This document shows positions 45,401 to 54,150 of a stretch of 64,000 nt of DNA, piece after piece. The notes beneath the pieces are model-generated. The model was not told the DNA's origin. It did no database searches and saw only the letters and a program-made list of their open reading frames with translations. The stretch lies in NCBI RefSeq assembly GCF_031085295.1, contig NZ_JAVFWO010000003.1:124001-188000 (forward strand). The letters are read 5' to 3'. Made by a program: the position numbers and the translations under genes. Source of the DNA: Microbacterium psychrotolerans. Its GTDB lineage: Bacteria; Actinomycetota; Actinomycetes; Actinomycetales; Microbacteriaceae. Positions within the stretch are counted from its first letter, which is position 1, and every line of letters starts with the position of its first letter.

Positions 45401-47448
45401 ACGTCGGGGCGGGCACGGCGACGCTGTCCGGTCTCGACAAGGGCGAGCATGTCGTCTGCACCATCGTGAACACTCACGTGGATCAGGGCTACACGCTCGA
45501 CAAGACGCTGGTCAGCTCGGTGCAGAACGACGACGGCAGCTGGACCGTGACCTACGAGATCACGGTGCACAACAACAGCGTGCTGGTGCCGATCACGTAC
45601 GACCTGTCCGACACGCTCGACGAGCCGGCCGACGGAGTGACCTACACGGGCGCATCGTGGACGGGCCCGACCTCTGGATCGTTCGACCTCGAGGAGAGCC
45701 TGACGGCGGATCTCGCCATCGGGGAGGAGCTCGCGCCCTACGACGCAGAGACCGAGAACGATGCGGTCTACACCGTCGAGGTCGATGTCGAGGTCGAATC
45801 CGTACCAGCCGACCCCACCACGTGTGGTGAGGGCGAGGACGGCATCGGCATCGTCAACACCGCCGAACTCACGGTGGGCGAGGGCGAGCCGGTCGTGGAC
45901 GACGCCTGCGGCACCGTGCACTTCGACGACGTCTCCATCGATAAGACGGCGACGAACCTGCCGGAGGCCCCGGAAGGCGAGGAGCCGTGGGTCGAGGTCG
46001 GAGACACGTTCGACTACGTCCTCACCGTCACGAACAATGGCACCCGCGATGCGGAGGACGTCGTGGTGACCGACCCGGTGCCCGAGCGCCTCGAGGTCAC
46101 GAACATCGACCTGCCGGCGGGCTGGACGAACGACAACGCGCCTGAGCTGGTCGACGGCGACAACGTCGTGAGCCTCAGCATCCCGACACTGGGAGCGGGC
46201 CAGTCGGTCGACATCACCATCACGGTCGAGTTCCTCGCACCGGACTACCCGGAGGGAGCTGAAGAGCCGCCCACACCGATCGACGAGCTCGTCAACGAGG
46301 CCTGTGTCGCAGCCCTCTACGACGAGGACGCGACGAACGACTGCGACGAGGTGGAGATCCCGGTCCGCGAGATCACGGCAGTGGTCTACACGAGCTGCAT
46401 CGGCGACGCCCCGCTGCTCGGCTGGACGATCTCGAAGTCCGGCACGCTGCTGGACTCCCCGATCGACTTCCTGTGGACGCCCGACAGCCTCGAGCCGACC
46501 ACCGAGCCCCAGGAAGTGGCGATCACCCACCCGGGTGGCGACACGACGTGGAGCGACGAGATCGAATGGCCTGGAACGGCGTTCACGCCCTCCGGAGTCT
46601 CGATCGACTACCCCGGATGGCGGCCGATCGTGGCGAGCGACATCGTGCCCGGATCGAATCCTGCGCAGTACTACGTGCCGGGGACGACCGACGTGATGAC
46701 GCCGGAGGAGCAGGCGGAGTTCGTGTTCAACGGCCTCATCCTCGACCCGAGCGAGCTGGACTACTCGTGGCGCCTCCCGTCGACGGTGACGTTCAGCGTC
46801 AACCCGACCCTGGAGTTCGCCGTCGAGTACCCGGAGGCGACTCCGGAGTGCTTCGTGGCCCGCCACTCGGACGTCCAGATCGAGAAGACGGCCAGCGTCG
46901 AGAAGACGGACCCGGGCGCTTCCTTCACGTACACCCTCGCGGTGGCCAACGTGAGCGACGACTCGGCCGCCGAATCGGTCGTGGTCACGGACGCCATCCC
47001 CGCCGACATTAAGATCACGGACGTGACCTGGGCCGGCAAGGGTGACGCCACGGTGTTCCCGAACTGGCAGACCTGTGAGGTCACCGGTCAGGACAGTGCG
47101 GGCTACGGCGGATCGCTCGAGTGCGTGCTCTTCGGGCCGCTCCAGCCTCAGGGTGCGAACGAAGGCGCTTCGGCGGCTCCGACCATCACCCTGGCGGCGA
47201 CGGTGAACCCGGCATCCAAGAGCAGCTCGATCACCAACGTGGCAGTCGTCGACTACCACACCTTCGGTGACCCGGACGACCCGGGCCGCGACTCCGACGA
47301 CGCCACCGTGCTGCTGTCGGCGCTCCCGGCGACGGGTGGGGAACTGCCGCCGCTGCTGGTCATCATGGGCCTGTTCGCTCTGCTCGGAGGCACGACGATG
47401 CTGATCGTCGCCCGCCGCCGACGTGGAGAGGTCAAGGCGACCGTCTGA
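42409..47448 (+). CDS. large LPATG cell-wall-anchored protein with SpaA/Cna-B-like and DUF11-like domains
   Basis: 1679 aa from ATG 42409; the GTG just before it at 42406 is an alternative. A long basic leader precedes the hydrophobic core and cleavage near SPANAEE. Then come an Ala/Glu/Pro stretch (to about 130), a non-repetitive domain, SpaA/Cna-B-like folds (LAGAEFSISP ... GSYTITETKAPPGYLLDS, twice), several beta repeats starting VTLSKTWVDS or VHLVKTWVNG, and DUF11-like repeats (FDYVLTVTNNGTRDAEDVVVTD). LPATG at about 1639-1643, a membrane span and RRRR form a sortase signal. Isopeptide-stabilised pilin-like or adhesin role is inferred; no sortase gene is in the window. Confidence 0.9.
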   Translation: MFSRTFARASNEGLRRRMRQERTQERKIALQRRWYVGGLAAVVASSLVFSGMSPANAEEVTPTDPAATSEATTTDTAATDAEAPPPAEEPAAEEPAAEEPAAPPAEEPAAPEASVPEGDAPVAALAAPAEEIVAAAALACDGWPVAGSPLAGFEIDGNLCLDGDGSNDWATVGGQPVGQDGFDDSTQFTQGSKESNWPWSAGQIGGVGVAPGKTDIGNVYAYTQTVSGDVYAYLGFERQENNGSVSYHVELNQKANLLGPTPDRTVGDLRLTIEQGGNNTIALVGADLWDGDSWVSLGNLSGFVGQVNQGPINNLAGAELEAGLFAEVAVNLTMLFGNAGCSGNYGVLNVRSSASPEDTSSLADWIAPIAVNVPSTCSTLTILKTDTSGNPLAGAEFSISPNPTTGTGSTTGTTDASGKIVFNGNVQPGSYTITETKAPPGYLLDSTPQVVTFGDQAESKTLTFVDPLGSGAWIKRAGDANGALLGGATFSLAATGGPAAAAPWAATFPKTVVDNGLNDADPVAGQIKVVNLPIGNYSVTETAAPAGYVLDSSSKTFAVTQAAPNGTISVPFVNIPFATVTLSKTWVDSFAGDKAELSIGGAATANGTSTAPTNGQAVQVAVAPGSELTLAEVLPDANTGEYSSTLSCVGATVSDNTGTGGSITVPAYPASAAGVQCTFTNTAIRVAVVLHKQWIGAVLGDETTLEVTPESGPILTKLSEVIGTGTFVDNVNTVVVQARIGAVLPMKETISLSALGQYDSTYNCVGGAQASGTGIGRTFTVTVTGPGALCYFVNQARTATVHLVKTWVNGQEGDSADLSISGLPVTEDTSVSNGDVGSWTDSANAIDKQALIGSDVTVSEVLDVVAGDASDYTSSLVCLGADEEVVLSVDARTGTFKMPDYSVWCEFTNTAERPTLSLVKVVSGADVSDANWQLFGTPAEGDPVTNPAGGDVAPTAVLPGVNFDLSETVIGDGPGLDEFEPEDWSCVSDDEGTIVLTDVGAGTATLSGLDKGEHVVCTIVNTHVDQGYTLDKTLVSSVQNDDGSWTVTYEITVHNNSVLVPITYDLSDTLDEPADGVTYTGASWTGPTSGSFDLEESLTADLAIGEELAPYDAETENDAVYTVEVDVEVESVPADPTTCGEGEDGIGIVNTAELTVGEGEPVVDDACGTVHFDDVSIDKTATNLPEAPEGEEPWVEVGDTFDYVLTVTNNGTRDAEDVVVTDPVPERLEVTNIDLPAGWTNDNAPELVDGDNVVSLSIPTLGAGQSVDITITVEFLAPDYPEGAEEPPTPIDELVNEACVAALYDEDATNDCDEVEIPVREITAVVYTSCIGDAPLLGWTISKSGTLLDSPIDFLWTPDSLEPTTEPQEVAITHPGGDTTWSDEIEWPGTAFTPSGVSIDYPGWRPIVASDIVPGSNPAQYYVPGTTDVMTPEEQAEFVFNGLILDPSELDYSWRLPSTVTFSVNPTLEFAVEYPEATPECFVARHSDVQIEKTASVEKTDPGASFTYTLAVANVSDDSAAESVVVTDAIPADIKITDVTWAGKGDATVFPNWQTCEVTGQDSAGYGGSLECVLFGPLQPQGANEGASAAPTITLAATVNPASKSSSITNVAVVDYHTFGDPDDPGRDSDDATVLLSALPATGGELPPLLVIMGLFALLGGTTMLIVARRRRGEVKATV

Positions 47449-47524
47449 CGTGAGAGAGGGCGGGACCGCCCCAAGGCCCGCTCTCTCCCACCCACTTCCG
47501 GCCTGCTCTGACGGGTCGGAGGCC

Positions 47525-47557
47525 CGAGCCCCTCGCACCCCGAACGCGAGGGGCTCG
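47525..47557 (+). terminator. terminator after the LPATG protein gene
   Basis: Perfect 12-bp arms CGAGCCCCTCGC (47525-47536) and GCGAGGGGCTCG (47546-47557), 9-nt loop, no T-tract. Confidence 0.75.
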
Positions 47558-47784
47558 AGCGCGTCTGCAGCCATCCGTTCCGCGCGTCGGATTCGCGCAT
47601 TCGGCCCGGGACCGATAGCCTGCACGAGCGGCGGTTCTCCGTCGTTTCCGCAGCCTTCGGGAAGGCGGCGGAAATCCGGTCTCACGTGGCCAGAACCAGG
47701 TGATCCGGGAACCGGCCCTCACGGTCCGGAAAGGTGTGCCCCCGCGCACCGCATGAAGAAGATCGGCACCCCCGTGCCGGACGA

Positions 47785-47903
47785 GTACGACGTGCCCCCG
47801 CGCGTCGGAGTGAAGTACGGCGTGCCCCCGCGCGCCGCTGGGAAGTACGGCGTGCTCCGGTGCGTCGCTGGGATGTACGGTGCGCTCTGCGCACCGCTGG
47901 GAC
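47785..47903 (+). repeat. degenerate 30-bp tandem repeat
   Basis: Units start with GTACG at 47785, 47815, 47845 and 47875, exactly 30 bp apart; the core reads GYGTGCCCCCGCGC and the end CGCTGGGAA, with decay in the later units. A related partial unit lies at about 47733-47758. Period 30 is a multiple of three, so it gives a 10-residue repeat on both strands (KYGVPPRAAG on the plus strand). Confidence 0.85.
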
Positions 47904-47934
47904 GGCGCTCGGCGCCGATTAGGGGAGGAACACT

Positions 47935-49362
47935 GTGTCTGCAGTGCGCAAGAGAACTTTGAAGGCTTTCGCTGGGGCGCTGGTCGCTGCGGCACTCGTC
48001 GTGGCGCCGCTGGTCACCGCCGGCGCGTCCGCCGAGGATGCCTCGGCCGTGTGGCCCGCGGATACCGTCGGCGTGAAGGGCGAACTCGTCCCTTGGAACG
48101 AGGACACGAACCACACCGACTACTGGAAGCAGAAGTACCCGGACGCCGTCTCGTGCTACTCGAGCGATGGTGACACGGATCACGGCCGGATCACCGGCGG
48201 CGGCAAGACCGTGACGCTCAACGAGTACAGCCCGTCATGGCCGGGCGACCACTGGGAGGTACTCGTCATCAAGGCGGGCAACCTGTGGAACAGCGTGATC
48301 GAGAACCCTGATGCAGGGGTCGCGTACGCGTCGCCGCCCAACAACAGCGGCCAGCAGGCGAGTGTGTCGCATTGGATCGTCTGTAAGGGCAAGACAACCG
48401 TGCCCGAGCTCGTGACGCCGACGCTCACCTGGACTCTGCCGACGTGCGAAGCCGCCGGCGAACTGTTCCAGGGCGACGGTGTGAAGTGGGTGTCGACCCC
48501 TGGCGAGAACGGCTCCACCATCTGGACGGCGACACCCGCACCTGGCAAGGCGTTCCCCGCGGGTGTGACCACACAGTGGACCGTTCCGGATCTCTCCAAG
48601 CTGGTCCAGGGCTGTGGATCCAACGAGCCGGAGCAGCCGGACCCGCTCGAGAGCGAGTCGAGCAAGACGACCTTCGACTGCGCCACCACGACGGCGACGA
48701 TCACCACGACCACCACGACCACGGCGTACGTCTGGAACGCGGAGACCAAGACCTGGGTGCTCGGCGAGCCGACGTCGTCCGACGTCGTGACTGAGCGGCC
48801 CCTCACTGAGGCCGAGATCGGCGCCAACTGCCCGCTGGTCCCCGGCGACATCGACTCCGTCTGCGTGGGCGACGTGCCGTACCTCGGCTACGAGCTGACG
48901 CTGCCCGAGGGCTTCGTGGCGGACAGCGAGACCCCCGTCACGATCACGTTCGTGAACCCGGACGGCGAGGATTACGTCGTCGAGAACCAGCCGCTGAGCG
49001 GCGAGCTGCTGTGGCCGGGCGCCTCGGCGACCGCGCCCAAGATGTGGCCGGGCTGGGAGCTCGTGAACGGCGAGTACGTCGAGACCGACGGCAACTACGC
49101 ATGGACCCGCGCCGGCGTCACCGTCCGCTTCGAGGTGAACCCTTCGTACTCGACCGAGGTCCAGTACCCGGAGGCATCCGCGGAGTGCGCGAACCCGCCC
49201 ATCGGCGGGGGAACCCCGGCATCGACCGACGCTGAGGCGCTGGCCGTGACCGGTGGCGGCGTCAGCCCCGTCATCGTCGCAGCGGGCGGCGCAGCGCTGC
49301 TCGCCGGCATCGCCGTCGTGGCGATCGCGGCCTACCGCCGCCGTCACGCGAGCGTCCAGTAA
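47935..49362 (+). CDS. LAVTG cell-wall-anchored exported protein
   Basis: 475 aa from GTG 47935, after AGGGGAGG. Signal peptide with cleavage near AGASAED. The N-terminal domain (about 40-155) contains a single CYSSDGD and SHWIVCKG pair; the middle has a Cys- and Thr-rich stretch (TATITTTTTTTAY). The C-terminal module (nt 48850-49200) is related to one in the neighbouring LPATG protein. LAVTG at 436-440, a membrane span and RRR form a sorting signal of the LAxTG type, used by class E sortases. Function unknown; it probably belongs to the same surface layer as its neighbour. Confidence 0.86.
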   Translation: MSAVRKRTLKAFAGALVAAALVVAPLVTAGASAEDASAVWPADTVGVKGELVPWNEDTNHTDYWKQKYPDAVSCYSSDGDTDHGRITGGGKTVTLNEYSPSWPGDHWEVLVIKAGNLWNSVIENPDAGVAYASPPNNSGQQASVSHWIVCKGKTTVPELVTPTLTWTLPTCEAAGELFQGDGVKWVSTPGENGSTIWTATPAPGKAFPAGVTTQWTVPDLSKLVQGCGSNEPEQPDPLESESSKTTFDCATTTATITTTTTTTAYVWNAETKTWVLGEPTSSDVVTERPLTEAEIGANCPLVPGDIDSVCVGDVPYLGYELTLPEGFVADSETPVTITFVNPDGEDYVVENQPLSGELLWPGASATAPKMWPGWELVNGEYVETDGNYAWTRAGVTVRFEVNPSYSTEVQYPEASAECANPPIGGGTPASTDAEALAVTGGGVSPVIVAAGGAALLAGIAVVAIAAYRRRHASVQ

Positions 49363-49384
49363 CGCCGACGTATAAGTAGAGAAT

Positions 49385-49414
49385 GGGCGGTCGCGCACAG
49401 CGCGGCCGCCCTTT
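49385..49414 (+). terminator. terminator after the LAVTG protein gene
   Basis: 12-bp arms GGGCGGTCGCGC (49385-49396) and GCGCGGCCGCCC (49400-49411) with one G-U pair, 3-nt loop and TTT after it. Confidence 0.85.
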
Positions 49415-49477
49415 CTGCTGCGGTTGCGGCGTGCACCTCGCGCCGCCGTCTGGGAAACGGCCGAGCATACTCGCGGC

Positions 49478-49507
49478 GCGACACGCCCGAGTTTGCGACA
49501 CGCCCGG
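49478..49507 (+). repeat. 12-bp direct repeat overlapping the S10 promoter
   Basis: GCGACACGCCCG at 49478-49489 and 49495-49506, 17 bp apart. The second copy starts inside the -35 box. Possible operator; the regulator is unknown. Confidence 0.55.
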
Positions 49508-49521
49508 GCTGCACGTAGACT
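49493..49521 (+). promoter_or_regulatory. promoter of the S10 operon
   Basis: TTGCGA at 49493-49498, 17-bp spacer, TAGACT at 49516-49521. Predicted start near 49528. Confidence 0.6.
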
Positions 49522-49858
49522 AGTGAGGTTCCACATTCCGACGCCCCTCTTGGCGTGCGTCGGATCACTGCCAGGGCAGTGCATAGGCAGGCGCAACGCG
49601 CTGGGTCCTAGGCCGCGGGCAGCAGAACCACCACATCTCGAATCCACCCACTGCGGAGCCATGCTTCGCGCGCGGGCGGAGAACGGATGCCGGGAGCAGC
49701 GTTTCGGCGCGACACCCGGATTGACAGCAGAACAGCGGTGCAGCATCCCTCGACGAGCTCGGGAACCGAGCGGCCGCGAGGAGAAAGTGCCATGGCGCCC
49801 AGCGCCACGTGCGTCCAATGCCACAGGGGTATGACGCGAGAAAGAGAGTGAGCAGACA

Positions 49859-50167
49859 ATGGCGGGACAGAAGATCCGCATTCGCCTGAAGTCGTACGAC
49901 CACGAGGTCATCGACTCGTCGGCACGCAAGATCGTCGACACCGTGACCCGTGCGGGCGCGACGGTCGTGGGCCCCGTGCCCCTTCCCACGGAGAAGAACG
50001 TGATCGCTGTGATCCGTTCTCCCCACAAGTACAAGGACAGCCGCGAGCACTTCGAGATGCGCACCCACAAGCGTCTGATCGACATCGTCGACCCGACGCC
50101 GAAGGCTGTCGACTCGCTCATGCGTCTCGACCTCCCGGCCGATGTCAACATCGAGATCAAGCTCTGA
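49859..50167 (+). CDS. rpsJ: 30S ribosomal protein S10
   Basis: 102 aa, full length. A head protein of the 30S subunit that also acts as NusE in antitermination. Conserved [15 protein letters not shown] start and [13 protein letters not shown] block. First gene of the S10 superoperon, behind a leader of about 330 nt; rplC follows 8 bp after the stop. Confidence 0.98.
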   Translation: MAGQKIRIRLKSYDHEVIDSSARKIVDTVTRAGATVVGPVPLPTEKNVIAVIRSPHKYKDSREHFEMRTHKRLIDIVDPTPKAVDSLMRLDLPADVNIEIKL

Positions 50168-50175
50168 GGTTCGAC

Positions 50176-50835
50176 ATGGCTGACATCAACAACAAGGTTT
50201 CCAAGGGCCTGCTGGGCACCAAGCTCGGCATGACCCAGGTGTGGGACGAGAACGGCAAGCTCGTTCCCGTCACCGTCATCGAGATCGCGCCGAACGTGGT
50301 CACCCAGGTCCGCACGCCCGAGAAGGACGGCTACAAGGCCGTTCAGATCGCGTACGGCCAGATCGACCCCCGCAAGGTGAACCAGCCCCTGACGGCCCAC
50401 TTCGAGGCCGCGGGTGTCACCCCGCGCCGTCACCTCACCGAGGTCCGCACCGCGGACGCTGCTGACTACTCACTCGGTCAGGAGCTCACGGTGGACGGCA
50501 CGTTCGAGGCCGGCCAGCTGGTCGACGTCGTCGGCACCAGCAAGGGCAAGGGCACCGCGGGTGTCATGAAGCGCCACAACTTCAAGGGCGTCTCCGCTTC
50601 GCACGGTGCGCACCGCAACCACCGCAAGCCCGGTTCGATCGGCGCCTCGTCGACCCCGAGCCGCGTCTTCAAGGGCATGCGCATGGCCGGCCGTATGGGT
50701 GGCGAGCGCGTGACCGTCCTCAACCTCAAGGTGCACGCCGTCGACGCCGAGAAGGGTCTGCTGCTCGTCAAGGGCGCCGTCCCCGGTGCACGTGGCCGCA
50801 TCGTCTACGTCCGCAACGCAGTGAAGGGTGCCTGA
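50176..50835 (+). CDS. rplC: 50S ribosomal protein L3
   Basis: 219 aa. Binds near the 3' end of 23S rRNA and reaches the peptidyl transferase centre through its loop. [18 protein letters not shown] at the start, and [19 protein letters not shown] in the conserved loop. Ordinary length, tight spacing to its neighbours. Confidence 0.98.
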   Translation: MADINNKVSKGLLGTKLGMTQVWDENGKLVPVTVIEIAPNVVTQVRTPEKDGYKAVQIAYGQIDPRKVNQPLTAHFEAAGVTPRRHLTEVRTADAADYSLGQELTVDGTFEAGQLVDVVGTSKGKGTAGVMKRHNFKGVSASHGAHRNHRKPGSIGASSTPSRVFKGMRMAGRMGGERVTVLNLKVHAVDAEKGLLLVKGAVPGARGRIVYVRNAVKGA

Positions 50836-50839
50836 TCTC

Positions 50840-51502
50840 ATGGCTGACTCGACTCTCGCGCTCGACGTCGTGAAGGCAGACGGCTCGGCTGCTGGCTCGG
50901 TCCAGCTCCCCGCCTCGATCTTCGACGTCAAGACGAACATCCCGCTCATCCACCAGGTCGTCGTCGCGCAGCTCGCGGCGGCTCGCCAGGGCACCCACTC
51001 GACCAAGCGTCGCGGTGAGGTCTCGGGCGCCGGCCGCAAGCCCTTCAAGCAGAAGGGCACGGGTAACGCCCGCCAGGGCTCGATCCGCGCGCCGCACATG
51101 ACCGGCGGTGGCATCGTGCACGGCCCGAAGCCGCGCGACTACTCGCAGCGCACGCCCAAGAAGATGATCGCCGCCGCCCTGCTGGGCGCGCTGAGCGACC
51201 GTGCTCGTGGCGACCGTCTGCACGTCATCGACACCTTCGGCATCGAGGGCGCCCCGTCGACGAAGGCCGCTACGACGGTCTTCAACGCACTGGGAGCGAC
51301 CAAGAACGTGCTCGTCGTCGTGGACCGCGACGACGACCTCGCGGTGCTGAGCGTCCGCAACATCGCGTACGCCCACGTGCTGCCGTTCGACCAGCTGAAC
51401 GCCTACGACGTGCTCGTCTCGGACGACATCGTCTTCACCAAGGCCGCCTTCGACGCGTTCGTCTCGTCGAAGACCGCCGTCACCGAGGAGGCCTCGGCAT
51501 GA
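50840..51502 (+). CDS. rplD: 50S ribosomal protein L4
   Basis: 220 aa from ATG 50840 ([10 protein letters not shown]); a GTG at 50828 would overlap rplC and adds four residues with no support. L4 lines the exit tunnel; in some bacteria it represses the S10 operon. The internal loop [20 protein letters not shown] is conserved. Its stop overlaps the start of rplW (ATGA). Confidence 0.97.
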   Translation: MADSTLALDVVKADGSAAGSVQLPASIFDVKTNIPLIHQVVVAQLAAARQGTHSTKRRGEVSGAGRKPFKQKGTGNARQGSIRAPHMTGGGIVHGPKPRDYSQRTPKKMIAAALLGALSDRARGDRLHVIDTFGIEGAPSTKAATTVFNALGATKNVLVVVDRDDDLAVLSVRNIAYAHVLPFDQLNAYDVLVSDDIVFTKAAFDAFVSSKTAVTEEASA

Positions 51503-51798
51503 CCGCCGTCAACAAGGACCCGCGCGACATCATCCTGAAGCCGGTCGTTTCGGAGAAGAGCTACGGGCTCATCGACGAGGGCAAGTACACCTTCCTCGTC
51601 GACCCCCGCGCTTCGAAGACCGAGATCAAGCTCGCCATCGAGAAGATCTTCGGCGTCAAGGTCGCAGCGGTCAACACGCTCAACCGCACGGGCAAGGCCC
51701 GTCGCACCCGCTTCGGCACCGGCAAGCGCAAGGACACCAAGCGCGCCATCGTGACCCTGAAGTCGGGCACGATCGACATCTTCACGGCAGTCGGCTGA
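51499..51798 (+). CDS. rplW: 50S ribosomal protein L23
   Basis: 99 aa. Sits at the tunnel exit and is a docking site for trigger factor and the signal recognition particle. [19 protein letters not shown] and the [11 protein letters not shown] loop are visible. Overlaps rplD by 4 bp, so probably coupled. Confidence 0.97.
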   Translation: MTAVNKDPRDIILKPVVSEKSYGLIDEGKYTFLVDPRASKTEIKLAIEKIFGVKVAAVNTLNRTGKARRTRFGTGKRKDTKRAIVTLKSGTIDIFTAVG

Positions 51799-51822
51799 CG
51801 GTCGGGATAGAGGACTAGAGAT

Positions 51823-52662
51823 ATGGCTATTCGCAAGTACAAGCCCACGACCCCGGGTCGCCGTGGCTCGTCGGTGGCCGACTTCGCCGAGATCACCCGA
51901 TCGACGCCTGAGAAGTCGCTCCTCCGCCCGCTCAGCAAGACCGGTGGCCGCAACAACCAGGGCCGCATCACCACCCGTCACATCGGTGGTGGCCACAAGC
52001 GTCAGTACCGCGTCATCGACTTCCGTCGCAACGACAAGGACGGCGTGAACGCCAAGGTCGCTCACATCGAGTACGACCCCAACCGCACCGCGCGCATCGC
52101 GCTCCTGCACTACTTCGACGGCGAGAAGCGCTACATCCTCGCGCCGAACAAGCTGGCGCAGGGCGACATCGTCGAGTCGGGCGCGTCGGCTGACATCAAG
52201 CCGGGCAACAACCTGCCGCTGAAGAACATCCCCACCGGTACCGTGATCCACGCCATCGAGCTCCGCCCCGGCGGCGGCGCGAAGCTGGCGCGTTCGGCCG
52301 GTACGTCGGTTCGCCTCGTGGCGAAGGACGGCCCCTACGCCCAGCTGCGTCTGCCCTCGGGCGAGATCCGCAACGTCGACGCGCGCTGCCGCGCGACCGT
52401 CGGCGAGGTCGGCAACGCCGAGCAGTCGAACATCAACTGGGGCAAGGCCGGCCGCAACCGCTGGAAGGGCATCCGCCCGACCGTCCGCGGTGTCGCGATG
52501 AACCCCGTCGACCACCCGCACGGTGGTGGTGAGGGTAAGACCTCCGGTGGTCGTCACCCGGTTTCGCCGTGGGGTCAGGCCGAGGGCCGCACCCGTCACG
52601 CGAACAAGGAAAGCGACAAGTACATCGTCCGTCGTCGCAACGCCGGCAAGAAGCGGAAGTAG
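51823..52662 (+). CDS. rplB: 50S ribosomal protein L2
   Basis: 279 aa, the usual size. Needed for subunit joining and peptidyl transfer. [19 protein letters not shown] and the [21 protein letters not shown] region, which contains the conserved histidine (VDHPHGGG), are intact. Confidence 0.98.
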   Translation: MAIRKYKPTTPGRRGSSVADFAEITRSTPEKSLLRPLSKTGGRNNQGRITTRHIGGGHKRQYRVIDFRRNDKDGVNAKVAHIEYDPNRTARIALLHYFDGEKRYILAPNKLAQGDIVESGASADIKPGNNLPLKNIPTGTVIHAIELRPGGGAKLARSAGTSVRLVAKDGPYAQLRLPSGEIRNVDARCRATVGEVGNAEQSNINWGKAGRNRWKGIRPTVRGVAMNPVDHPHGGGEGKTSGGRHPVSPWGQAEGRTRHANKESDKYIVRRRNAGKKRK

Positions 52663-52674
52663 GAGTAGAGGAAG

Positions 52675-52956
52675 ATGCCTCGCAGCCTTAAGAAGGGCCC
52701 CTTCGTCGACGAGCACCTGCTTCGCAAGGTCGTCGTCCAGAACGAAGCCGGCACCAAGAACGTCATCAAGACCTGGTCGCGCCGTTCGATGATCATCCCG
52801 GCCATGCTGGGTCACACCATCGCCGTGCACGACGGACGCAAGCACATCCCCGTGTTCGTGTCCGAGACCATGGTCGGCCACAAGCTGGGCGAGTTCGCGC
52901 CCACCCGCACCTTCCGCGGCCACGTGAAGGACGACAAGAAGGGCCGCCGCCGCTGA
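52675..52956 (+). CDS. rpsS: 30S ribosomal protein S19
   Basis: 93 aa. Head protein of the 30S subunit that contacts the A-site finger. [15 protein letters not shown] at the start and [17 protein letters not shown] in the conserved core. GAGGAAG precedes the ATG. Confidence 0.98.
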   Translation: MPRSLKKGPFVDEHLLRKVVVQNEAGTKNVIKTWSRRSMIIPAMLGHTIAVHDGRKHIPVFVSETMVGHKLGEFAPTRTFRGHVKDDKKGRRR

Positions 52957-52978
52957 CGCGGGGGCAGAGGAGAGAGAA

Positions 52979-53377
52979 ATGGTGGAGTCCATCGCACGCG
53001 TGCGACACATCCGCGTGACCCCTCAGAAGGCTCGTCGTGTCGTTGCGCTCATCAAGGGCAAGCAGGCTGAGGAGGCCCTGGCCATCCTCAAGTTCGCACC
53101 GCAGGGTGCGAGCGAGCCGATCTACAAGCTCGTCGCCGCCGCGATCGCGAACGCTCGCGTCAAGGCGGACAAGGACGGCGAGTACCTGGACGAGCAGGAC
53201 CTGTACGTGAAGAACGCGTACGTCGACGAGGGCACGACGCTCAAGCGTTTCCAGCCCCGCGCGCAGGGTCGTGCCTTCCAGATCAAGAAGCGCACCAGCC
53301 ACATCACCGTCGTGCTCTCGACCCCTGAGGTCGCGGAGACGGCGCCGGCTGCCAAGAGCAAGAAGGCGAGCAAGTAA
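52979..53377 (+). CDS. rplV: 50S ribosomal protein L22
   Basis: 132 aa. Its long hairpin reaches into the exit tunnel (macrolide region). [20 protein letters not shown] and [18 protein letters not shown] are conserved. The tail after residue 118 ([13 protein letters not shown]) is a short Lys/Ala extension. The stop overlaps the rpsC start by one base (TAATG). Confidence 0.98.
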   Translation: MVESIARVRHIRVTPQKARRVVALIKGKQAEEALAILKFAPQGASEPIYKLVAAAIANARVKADKDGEYLDEQDLYVKNAYVDEGTTLKRFQPRAQGRAFQIKKRTSHITVVLSTPEVAETAPAAKSKKASK

Positions 53378-54150
53378 TGGGACAGAAAGTCCACCCCTAC
53401 GGCTTCCGCCTCGGCATCACGACCGACCACGTGTCGCGCTGGTTCTCGGACTCGACGAAGCCGGGTCAGCGTTACGCCGACTACGTCGCCGAGGACATCA
53501 AGATCCGCAAGCTCCTGCAGACCCAGCTCGACCGGGCCGGCGTGAGCAACATCGAGATCGAGCGCACCCGTGACCGCGTCCGCGTCGACATCCACACCGC
53601 CCGCCCGGGCATCGTGATCGGTCGTCGCGGCGCCGAGGCCGAGCGCATCCGCGCCGACCTCGAGAAGCTCACCGGCAAGCAGATCCAGCTGAACATCCTC
53701 GAGGTCAAGAACCCCGAGGCCGACGCTCAGCTCGTCGCGCAGGGCATCGCCGAGCAGCTCACCGCTCGCGTGGCGTTCCGCCGCGCGATGCGCAAGGGCC
53801 TGCAGGGCGCACAGCGCGCCGGCGCCAAGGGCGTCCGCATCCAGGTCTCCGGCCGCCTCGGCGGCGCCGAGATGAGCCGTTCGGAGTTCTACCGCGAGGG
53901 TCGTGTGCCGCTGCACACGCTGCGCGCGAACATCGACTACGGCTTCTACGAGGCGAAGACCACCTTCGGCCGCATCGGCGTGAAGGTCTGGATCTACAAG
54001 GGCGACCTCACCAACAAGGAGCTCGCTCGCGAGCAGGCGAACCAGAAGCCGGCGCGCGAGCGCGGCGACCGCCGTGGCCCCCGTAGCGACCGCGGTGACC
54101 GTGGTGACCGTCGCAACGAGGCCCCCGTCGCAGAAGGAGCATCGGCGTAA
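53377..54150 (+). CDS. rpsC: 30S ribosomal protein S3
   Basis: 257 aa. Part of the mRNA entry channel with helicase activity. [12 protein letters not shown] at the start, the KH motif [12 protein letters not shown] and ISGR-like block are seen. The last 40 residues are rich in Arg, Asp and Gly ([19 protein letters not shown]), an RGG-like extension longer than in E. coli. TAATG overlap with rplP. Confidence 0.98.
   Translation: MGQKVHPYGFRLGITTDHVSRWFSDSTKPGQRYADYVAEDIKIRKLLQTQLDRAGVSNIEIERTRDRVRVDIHTARPGIVIGRRGAEAERIRADLEKLTGKQIQLNILEVKNPEADAQLVAQGIAEQLTARVAFRRAMRKGLQGAQRAGAKGVRIQVSGRLGGAEMSRSEFYREGRVPLHTLRANIDYGFYEAKTTFGRIGVKVWIYKGDLTNKELAREQANQKPARERGDRRGPRSDRGDRGDRRNEAPVAEGASA

Larger units (their letters stand above)
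47449..47934. other. 486-bp gene-free stretch with terminator and 30-bp tandem repeats
   Basis: Contains an imperfect stem right after the stop (GAGAGAG... with CTCTCTC, 47453-47489), the strong hairpin at 47525-47557 and the repeat at 47785-47903. A 69-residue plus-strand frame starts at ATG 47753 and spans the repeat, but has no ribosome site and I do not count it as a gene. Confidence 0.7.
49363..49858. other. 496-bp gene-free stretch: terminator, S10 promoter and leader
   Basis: Holds the terminator at 49385-49414, a 12-bp direct repeat, the S10 promoter and a leader of about 330 nt. The leader begins with competing hairpins (CCGACGC 49538-49544 with GCGTCGG 49557-49563, or ACGCC 49541-49545 with GGCGT 49552-49556), then CACTGCC/GGCAGTG near 49566-49581. 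Nothing that looks like a gene is present. Confidence 0.7.

Noticed and set aside
43489..47685. Nearly 1400-codon open frame antisense to the LPATG protein
   Set aside because: Mirrors the Asp/Val/Thr-rich repeats of the real gene; the real gene has a signal peptide, domains and sorting signal.
47785..47903. CRISPR-like array
   Set aside because: Units are contiguous 30-bp tandem repeats with no spacers, and they decay; no cas genes are near.
47753..47962. 69-residue plus-strand frame across the 30-bp repeats
   Set aside because: No ribosome site, overlaps the start of the well-supported gene at 47935, and its sequence is explained by the repeat period being a multiple of three.
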